A DNA stretch of 50,070 nucleotides from Planctomycetota bacterium (GTDB lineage: Bacteria > Planctomycetota > Planctomycetia > Pirellulales > Pirellulaceae), in the NCBI GenBank assembly GCA_027622275.1, contig JAQBZB010000027.1:1-50070 (forward strand). The letters are read 5' to 3'. The notes below the pieces were generated by a model. The model did not search any database, was not told where the DNA came from, and saw nothing but the letters and a program-made list of their open reading frames with translations. The translations under genes and the position numbers were made by a program. Position 1 is the first letter of the stretch. Every line of letters begins with the position of its first letter. Below, piece by piece: positions 41,628 through 50,070 of the stretch.

Positions 41628-41810
41628 ATGAACGATGATGCAACTTACATTTGCGACGCCTGTGGCGAGGAGATCGTGGTACCAATCGATCTCACGCAGG
41701 GGACTTCGCAGGACTACGTCGAGGATTGCCCCGTCTGCTGCCGCCCGAATCTGATTCACGTCGAAGTGGACGAGGATGGCGATATTCGAGTCTGGGCCGA
41801 GGCGGAGTAG
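41628..41810 (+). CDS. CPXCG motif-containing cysteine-rich protein
   Basis: A 60-aa protein, [20 protein letters not shown], then a second cysteine cluster [20 protein letters not shown] and an acidic tail. Two CxxC-type pairs form a zinc-ribbon. This matches the small CPXCG family (Cys_rich_CPXCG), known from many proteobacteria and planctomycetes but without defined function. The first pair is CDACG rather than CPYCG. It ends directly against the sulfatase fragment on the other strand. Confidence 0.85.
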   Translation: MNDDATYICDACGEEIVVPIDLTQGTSQDYVEDCPVCCRPNLIHVEVDEDGDIRVWAEAE

Positions 41811-41954
41811 CAGCGGCTGAGCGTACGCAAATGTGAACCAAATTCCTTCGCGAGCCAGTCGATCGAGCGCAGGCGTCTGGGAGCTTGTACCGCCATAGCT
41901 GCCCAAGACTTCGACTCCCAGGTCATTCGCCATGTTTAGAACGATATTCGGACG
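41811..41954 (-). pseudogene. sulfatase N-terminal fragment
   Basis: The minus-strand translation [47 protein letters not shown] matches the start of arylsulfatase-type enzymes (usual motif N-I-V-x-x-x-x-D-D-x-G, Y-G, T-P-N-L-D-x-L-A). The first metal-binding aspartates read ANDLG instead of ADDLG. The catalytic C-x-P-S-R motif is missing because the frame continues into unrelated DNA. A decayed fragment. Confidence 0.75.
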
Positions 41955-42183
41955 ATTACCTGGCTACATCAACTTGGCTGTAATGTCGATCGCATAACGA
42001 GCAACCGCGTGTCGATCCGGCGTTGAAGTTGCTGGAAGAGCTGGAAATGCGAAGCAAAGTCGCTGATTTAGTCGTAACAATGAGCGTTCAGAGGGCCTGG
42101 CGAGAGTTCCGAAAGGGATTATCATGGCTACCGGTGGCATGGCCGTAAGTTGCGGCCTGATAAGCCGTTTACGAAGGAGCGTC

Positions 42184-43038
42184 ATGGCACGACGGCGAGA
42201 GGTTAGAGCGTTCGATTTGTTTTGCGGTGGGGGCGGTAGCTCGCTTGGCGCAAAGCAGGCTGGCGCGACGCCTGTTGGCGGAGTCGATTTATGGTCGATT
42301 GCAACGGATGCCTATGCTGCCAATCTGCCGGGAGCAAAGGCCTACACCGGCGATTTAAGTCAGCTCAATCCCCGAGTCGTGGTAAGCGAAGTTGGTCGGG
42401 TTGACCTGCTGCTCGCGTCCCCTGAGTGTACCCACCACAGTGTCGCGAAGGGGAACAAGCCGCGTTGCGAAGTAAGCAAGCAACTCGCCTATCAGGTCAT
42501 TCGTTTCGCCAAGGTGTTCGAGCCTCGCTGGATCGTCGTGGAAAATGTAATTCAGATGCGATCGTGGCCTTCTTTTCCCGACTGGCTTCAGCAACTTCAT
42601 GCTCTCGGTTACAACACGATTCATCCGACCCTCGAAGCCGAGAAGTTCGGCGTGCCACAAACGCGCCGTCGGATGTTTGTCATCTGCGATCGCCAACGCA
42701 CCCCACAAATGCCGCGTTGCTATCGCAAGAAAAATGCAACTGTAGAAACAGTGCTAAACCGGGCCAAGCAAGGCCAATGGTCGTATAAGTTTTCGCCACT
42801 GGACAACGGCAAGCGAGCCCCCAAAACGATTGAGCGGGCGGAACGAGCGATTGAAGCTGTGGGCGAAAACCAGCCGTTTATCATGGTCTACTATGGCTCC
42901 GACGGTGCGGGGGGATTTCAGACGCTTGACCGACCGCTAAGAACAATCACGACGCTCGATCGGTTTGCGACCCTGCGACCGAAGTGCGTTGGATATACTG
43001 CTCCAATGATTGCGGCATCGGCAAACTTGGCGGCTTGA
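42184..43038 (+). CDS. DNA (cytosine-5) methyltransferase, C-terminally short
   Basis: With start MARRREVRAFDLFCGGGGSS (SD GAAGGAG upstream) the product has 284 aa. Motif I is FDLFCGGGGSSLG, motif IV is SPECTHHSVAKG (Cys nucleophile in P-E-C), motif VI is RWIVVENV, and motif VIII is PQTRRRMFVI. After DRPLRTITTLDRFA the sequence loses the expected motif IX/X region, so about 80-100 residues (including the motif X that completes the AdoMet site) are missing. Activity is doubtful. An HNH endonuclease follows at 37 nt. Together they look like a restriction-modification pair. Confidence 0.85.
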   Translation: MARRREVRAFDLFCGGGGSSLGAKQAGATPVGGVDLWSIATDAYAANLPGAKAYTGDLSQLNPRVVVSEVGRVDLLLASPECTHHSVAKGNKPRCEVSKQLAYQVIRFAKVFEPRWIVVENVIQMRSWPSFPDWLQQLHALGYNTIHPTLEAEKFGVPQTRRRMFVICDRQRTPQMPRCYRKKNATVETVLNRAKQGQWSYKFSPLDNGKRAPKTIERAERAIEAVGENQPFIMVYYGSDGAGGFQTLDRPLRTITTLDRFATLRPKCVGYTAPMIAASANLAA

Positions 43039-43075
43039 TGTCGCCAGTTCTCACGCCAATCGGTTGGATACTACG

Positions 43076-43846
43076 ATGCCACGACGCAATTGGACTCGCG
43101 AGGAAACCCTCGTTGCTTTCAACCTCTATTGCCGCACGCCTTTTGGGAAACTTCACGCGCGGAATCCCGAGATAATCGAAGTGGCGACTGCCATCGGACG
43201 AACGCCCGGCGCGGTCGCCATGAAATGCGTTAATCTCGCTTCGTTGGATTCTGCTCTCCAAGCACGCGGAATCAGTGGCCTCAGCAAGGCGTCGGGCCAA
43301 GATGCGGCAGTGTGGCACGAGTTTGAGCTAGACCCCGAGTCGATCGCCTTCGAGGCAGAGCAGGCGTTCTCGAACGCGATGCGTCAGGAACTTCGATCAA
43401 CCGATGTGGTTGAATGGGAAGACGTTCGAGGGCTCGATAGAGCCGCTGTCACCAAGGTTCGTGTGAATCAACATTTTTTCCGATCAATTGTCCTTGCGGG
43501 CTACCAGTCGCGATGCGCCGTTTGTGCATTGCCGTTTCCGGCCTTACTTGTTGCAGCCCACATTGTCCCTTGGTCGGTCGACAAATCACTACGAATGAAT
43601 CCTCGCAATGGCATCTGTCTCTGCTCGCTTCACGAACGTTCTTTTGACAAGGGATTACTCTTCATCAATCGCGATTACACGATTGCATTGCATGACGAAG
43701 TGTCTTCGAAATCAAGCATCGAATCCGTCAACGCGAACTTTTCTCGCTTTCTTGGTTCCACACTTACGTTGCCCGACCGGTGGCACCCTGATCCGGACTT
43801 GTTGGAGCGACACATTCAATTGGTGACTAACGCGTCGACGGCGTAA
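43076..43846 (+). CDS. HNH endonuclease, probable restriction partner of the methyltransferase
   Basis: The 256-aa protein begins MPRRNWTREETLVAFNLYCR with a Myb/SANT-like N-terminal helix pair, GRTPGAVAMKCVNLASLD. The C-terminal HNH domain is clear: RCAVCALPFPALLVAAHIVP (C-x-x-C and the H-I-V-P motif), then NPRNGICLCSLHERSFDKGL. The family occurs next to cytosine methyltransferases and is presumed to be the nuclease. The methyltransferase here appears short; an intact nuclease with a dead methyltransferase would be harmful, so one of the two is probably inactive or another methyltransferase protects. Confidence 0.88.
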   Translation: MPRRNWTREETLVAFNLYCRTPFGKLHARNPEIIEVATAIGRTPGAVAMKCVNLASLDSALQARGISGLSKASGQDAAVWHEFELDPESIAFEAEQAFSNAMRQELRSTDVVEWEDVRGLDRAAVTKVRVNQHFFRSIVLAGYQSRCAVCALPFPALLVAAHIVPWSVDKSLRMNPRNGICLCSLHERSFDKGLLFINRDYTIALHDEVSSKSSIESVNANFSRFLGSTLTLPDRWHPDPDLLERHIQLVTNASTA

Positions 43847-43882
43847 CCGATTGACGACGCATCTCCTGGAACTGCGTGGCGT

Positions 43883-44136
43883 TTGTCGATCGTCTACGAT
43901 TCGGTTCATGGCAGCGGGCGGGCTCGCAAGGGATACCGCCGCGGAACATACGATCTGCGTGACGTACCGATCGAGATTAGAGGCGGTAGCATTGGAAAAC
44001 GTGGTGACTGCCACGTTGACGTAACTGTCGATGATCATGAAGGATTTCAGATGAAACTCGGACCATGTGGCTTTGTCGGCTGGGCGGACTTACGGGTTCA
44101 CGCCGCCCAACAGAAAGCGGTCGGAGGCGAGTTGTC

Positions 44137-44140
<4 letters not shown>
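43883..44140 (+). CDS. small unknown protein, coupled to next gene
   Basis: An 85-aa frame from a TTG start, 36 nt after the HNH gene. It begins MSIVYDSVHGSGRARKGYRR and has a strand-rich C-terminus, DCHVDVTVDDHEGFQMKLGP. Its TGA overlaps the next ATG (ATGA), typical of translational coupling and the main support for its reality. No family recognised. It could be the C-terminal end of a lost larger gene. Confidence 0.5.
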
Positions 44141-47249
<3,109 letters not shown>

Positions 47250-47261
47250 TTTCGAACATGC

Positions 47262-47299
47262 AGGCTCGTCAGCTCTGTTTGGCGAGCCTTTCTTTTTTT
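47262..47299 (+). terminator. intrinsic terminator after katG
   Basis: Stem AGGCTCG (47262-47268) pairs with CGAGCCT (47283-47289) and is followed by TTCTTTTTTT. It lies 12 nt after the katG stop. Confidence 0.85.
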
Positions 47300-47361
47300 C
47301 ACCATCTCGCTGGAAAACCAGAACGTCCCCCTGTATCCCGCGCCGGACCAGCCGGCCGCAG

Positions 47362-47670
47362 ATAGGCAAGCCGCAGTGGGTTGAAGGCCGATTCGCCGAG
47401 ACAAAGCAGGTGCGGGACATCGGCGTCTACTGGATGCAGGACCAGTTCGACTTCCAGTTCCCCGCCGAGTGGTCGCTGGAGGTCGAACAGGACGGCAAGT
47501 GGAATGCGTTCGAGCTTTGCACTACCGACCGTTACGACACACGAGCGAACCAGTACAACGTCGTTCATCCCGCCGCCCCGCTGAAATGCGACGCGATCCG
47601 AGTTAAGATGACACCGAAAGAAAACACCTGCGTTGGTATCCTCGAAGTACAGGTCGCGTTTGAAGAATAA
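47362..47670 (+). pseudogene. C-terminal fragment resembling GH127/DUF1680 family
   Basis: In this frame GKPQWVEGRFAETKQVRDIG, VYWMQDQF, PAEWSLEVEQDGKWNAFE and ENTCVGILEVQVAF match the C-terminal discoidin-like part seen in glycoside hydrolases of the DUF1680/beta-L-arabinofuranosidase kind (recollection). There is no start and no catalytic domain. The upstream boundary is the katG terminator. A gene remnant. Confidence 0.65.
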
Positions 47671-47737
47671 CAACACATCTCTCAGTACCGATCTGATCGA
47701 CCGGTGCTTCCGGTGGCCAAAAGAAAAGAGTCAGAAC

Positions 47738-48853
47738 ATGCATCAAATGAAAATGCTCCAAAGCCTCAGAACGCTTTTGTTGGTCGCGTGCCTTGCTTCC
47801 TTTTCCAATGCCTCGGCGCTTGCCGATGAGCCGAAACAGGGGGACACGAAGGAATTGAATCTTGGGAACGGCGTTGGCCTTGAACTGCTCTACATCCCGC
47901 CGGGCAGTTTCATGATGGGCAGCACGGCGGCGGAAAAGGAGTGGGCGACTGGCATCGAGGGAGGAGCCCAACCGGGAACGGTGCGCGAGCAGTACGAAGG
48001 CGAGCCTCGGCCCATGCGGGTCGGCGAGGGATTCTGGATGGGGCGCACTGAGGTCAGCATGGGGCAGTTCCGCCGGTTCGCGGACGAGACTGGCTACGTG
48101 ACGGACGCGGAGAAGCCGGGCGGGTGGACGCAGTGCTTCAATCATCAATGGGATCGCTATTACTACGATTCGGGAGTCGTACACCCGTGGGAACGAAGGG
48201 AAGACAAAAGCTGGCGCGATCCCAATTTCGGCATCCCGATGCAGGACGACTTCCCGGTTGTCTGCGTCAGCTATCAGGACATGAAAGCCTTTTGCAGTTG
48301 GCTCACGACGAATGAACGCCAAGCAGGGCGACTGCCCGAGGGATTGGAAATCCGCCTGCCCACCGAAGCCGAATGGGCCTATGCCTGCCGCGGCGGGAGT
48401 CAGGAGAGTCATTATTTCTGGTGGGGAAACGATCTGATGGAGGGCAAGGGAAGGCTCAACATCTCCGCCGTCGACTTTCTTCCTGGTCGAGACACCATTT
48501 GGCCCTTGGCGAATGCTCCGTGGAGTGACGGCTTTGCCTTTCTGTCGCCGGTGGATCACTACGGCGAGAAGGGACGAAATGGTTTTGGTCTCGCGGACAT
48601 GTGTGGCGGGGTGTGGGAATTCACTCTCGATCATTTCGATCCCGAAGGCGGACACGAGGAGATTCACTACGAGAGCAAGGAGCAGCTTTCGGTATCGAGT
48701 CCCGTTTGCCGAGGCGGTAACTACTTCGATGTCCCAGGCAATGCGCGTTGCGCCGTCCGGTTGGGCATCCACAGCGTTTCGTATTCCGACTCCCGCGACG
48801 GGTTTCGGATCTGCCTCGGCGTCGCAAAGAAGACTGTTGCTCGCGAGAAATAG
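47738..48853 (+). CDS. secreted FGE/sulfatase-modifying-factor domain protein
   Basis: A 371-aa protein; start MHQMKMLQSLRTLLLVACLA with a signal peptide cleaved near SNASALA. The FGE-sulfatase fold is shown by YIPPGSFMMGS, RLPTEAEWAYACRGG, GFGLADMCGGVWEFTLDHF (usual form N-x-x-G-L-x-D-M-x-G-N-V-W-E-W), and CRGGNYFDVPGNAR with SRDGFRICLG. The family includes formylglycine-generating enzymes and many non-catalytic lectin-like or C-type-lectin-fold proteins. It has several cysteines but I cannot identify the catalytic pair with certainty. Secreted location argues for a periplasmic role. Confidence 0.88.
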   Translation: MHQMKMLQSLRTLLLVACLASFSNASALADEPKQGDTKELNLGNGVGLELLYIPPGSFMMGSTAAEKEWATGIEGGAQPGTVREQYEGEPRPMRVGEGFWMGRTEVSMGQFRRFADETGYVTDAEKPGGWTQCFNHQWDRYYYDSGVVHPWERREDKSWRDPNFGIPMQDDFPVVCVSYQDMKAFCSWLTTNERQAGRLPEGLEIRLPTEAEWAYACRGGSQESHYFWWGNDLMEGKGRLNISAVDFLPGRDTIWPLANAPWSDGFAFLSPVDHYGEKGRNGFGLADMCGGVWEFTLDHFDPEGGHEEIHYESKEQLSVSSPVCRGGNYFDVPGNARCAVRLGIHSVSYSDSRDGFRICLGVAKKTVAREK

Positions 48854-49119
48854 ACTCGCGCGTCTTCAAAGAAGCCAAGTAGCCCGGACCAATCGCAGCG
48901 CCGTTCCGGCATTGTCAGCATCGCCCAGCTTCACCATTGATCCCATCGCCGGAGCGGCGTCGCTTCCGCTTCTTGATCTGGTCTTCTTGGCTGCATACGG
49001 ACATAATCATTAGTTCGAAGGCAAAGCCAGTCCCATTGGAATCCCGACTGGCCACGAGGCTCTTGCGCGGGCGGTATTCAACGAATCATTGCTCGCCTTT
49101 TGATAGGTTGGCAAGGCTT

Positions 49120-50019
49120 ATGTACTTTTCCGACGTCTTCAATATTTCAAACGACATACTTGCTGACGAGAACGTCTTTGACATCTCGTTGGTAAGCGAC
49201 CTGCCGCTATTCATCGATCCGTTCTTGATCTTTGACAGTGATAAACCAGTGTACCAGCAGCTCCACGAAGTCGTCGTCCGATATGTCTCCTTTCTTCGCA
49301 ATAAGGTTCTCGCCGGTCAGATCACTGAAAGTCAGGAGCGTGAGTGGCTCTACTTTCCCGAGATACCAAACAATTGGTTAGGCTATTCTGTCGGCAGCAA
49401 TGCCGGTCATGGATTACGAGACAAGTTTGCAAGAGGAGCCGCAATCGGACTTCGAGGACCTGTGCGCGATTTCGGTGAAGAGAGCGTCTCAAGAGGAAGC
49501 CATATCGAGCGACTTTTTCTATTCTCCAAAGGAGCCGGCAAAGACGCCTTGAGCGATTTCATCACCAATCTGTGCCACGAGTTCCTGCTCGGGTTTACTC
49601 AAAAGCTTGCCCAGGAACATCTGGCAGCGGAGCAGTGCCGACAGTTTGACATCCGGCGGGTGCGTTTTGATTTCGGGCAAGAGCGATGGATCAACGGTAA
49701 GTTCTTATTACCAGTCTTCAGATCTCAGTACGTGTTGCTCACCCCTGTTGATTTGCTGACTCAATCAGTTCCGTGGATTAACCGCCCGGATTTGTTTGAT
49801 AGATTCGGCGGCATGCTCGATGCGATGAGCGATCCGCAGTTGCGCGGCAACGTCAATGCCTTTCTCCGCGAGAAGCTTGCACCGCCGCCAAATTACCCAA
49901 AGGACAAAGATTACCTACCGTCCAAGAGGGATGTCCGCTCCGCGTACGCCAGGGCCCTCGAATTGTATCCGGATTTGGCAAACTGGTATGTCGCGATCAA
50001 AGTGTTCGGCGACAATTAG
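49120..50019 (+). CDS. unrecognised 299-aa protein at the window edge
   Basis: The start at 49120 gives MYFSDVFNISNDILADENVF. The upstream open frame is basic and dissimilar. A conserved-looking N-terminal block DISLVSDLPLFIDPFLIFDS is followed by helical segments (VYQQLHEVVVRYVSFLRNKV) and REWLYFPEIPNNWLGYSVGS. The C-terminal half contains FRSQYVLLTPVDLLTQS and DVRSAYARALELYPDLANWY. No signal peptide or membrane segment. I do not know the family. It ends about 50 nt before the window edge; partners to the right are unseen. Confidence 0.75.
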   Translation: MYFSDVFNISNDILADENVFDISLVSDLPLFIDPFLIFDSDKPVYQQLHEVVVRYVSFLRNKVLAGQITESQEREWLYFPEIPNNWLGYSVGSNAGHGLRDKFARGAAIGLRGPVRDFGEESVSRGSHIERLFLFSKGAGKDALSDFITNLCHEFLLGFTQKLAQEHLAAEQCRQFDIRRVRFDFGQERWINGKFLLPVFRSQYVLLTPVDLLTQSVPWINRPDLFDRFGGMLDAMSDPQLRGNVNAFLREKLAPPPNYPKDKDYLPSKRDVRSAYARALELYPDLANWYVAIKVFGDN

Positions 50020-50070
50020 TTCTCCGCTTTAGCGACAATTAGAATTCCGTGTCATGAATTCTAGTTGGTG

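Noticed and set aside
42984-43175. Short frame that could supply the missing C-terminus of the methyltransferase by frameshift
   Set aside because: Its translation (RWIYCSNDCGIGKLGGLMSP) does not resemble methyltransferase motif IX or X.
47603-48772. 389-codon minus-strand open frame
   Set aside because: Antisense to the FGE-domain gene, whose motifs are clear.

Overview
The window looks like a chromosomal segment of a planctomycete, probably a Pirellulales-type genome (inference). The reasons are moderately GC-rich DNA, the style of the conserved hypothetical proteins (a 70-aa protein with an RRPFEPFEI-type N-terminus, a CPXCG cysteine-rich protein, DUF2203), sulfatase and FGE-like genes, complex I subunits with very large loop insertions, and tyrosine recombinases whose reading frame runs into a tRNA-derived VTPTG peptide.

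Left part (1-20.3 kb, core genome, mostly minus strand): pdxA and a gamma-glutamyltranspeptidase; rpsT; a TPR protein; a small conserved protein; then a long respiratory cluster transcribed right to left as nuoI - DUF2203 - nuoA - nuoC - nuoD - (gap) - nuoH - nuoJ - nuoK - nuoL - nuoM - nuoN - ferritin-like gene. nuoB, nuoE, nuoF and nuoG are absent. csrA and a tRNA-Glu(TTC) follow on the plus strand.

Middle part (20.28-35.11 kb): two integrated elements sit in tandem at the 3' end of tRNA-Glu. Element 1 (about 10 kb) carries an integrase, a RelE/ParE-HTH toxin-antitoxin pair, a P4-type primase-helicase, an excisionase-like HTH gene, a J-domain protein overlapping an ankyrin-repeat gene, a DNA-binding/Doc pair stranded between remnants of hsdS and hsdR, and a serine recombinase. 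Element 2 (about 4.8 kb) carries a frameshifted integrase, a winged-helix protein, a DnaB-like ATPase, a short conserved protein, a membrane protein and a GYF_2-domain coiled-coil protein. Three copies of a 25-bp att core (the tRNA 3' end) delimit them. Each element also has its own short direct repeat just inside both ends, at nearly the same distances from the cores. I read these as integrase arm sites.

Right part (35.1-50.07 kb): core genes resume with a lipoprotein, class II fructose-bisphosphate aldolase, a secreted protein and thiS-thiG. An intact-looking insertion sequence with 32-bp inverted repeats and an A9 slippage site abuts thiG. Beyond it lies a patchwork: hairpin repeats, a CPXCG protein, a sulfatase fragment, a C-terminally short cytosine methyltransferase with an HNH endonuclease, two translationally coupled genes of unknown function, katG with a clear terminator, a fragment resembling the C-terminus of a glycoside hydrolase, an FGE-domain protein, and an unrecognised 299-aa protein at the edge.

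The best candidates for something undescribed are the tandem satellite architecture with matched subterminal repeats, the overlapping J-domain/ankyrin cargo pair, the GYF_2 plus membrane protein pair, and the coupled unknown genes next to the methyltransferase/HNH pair.
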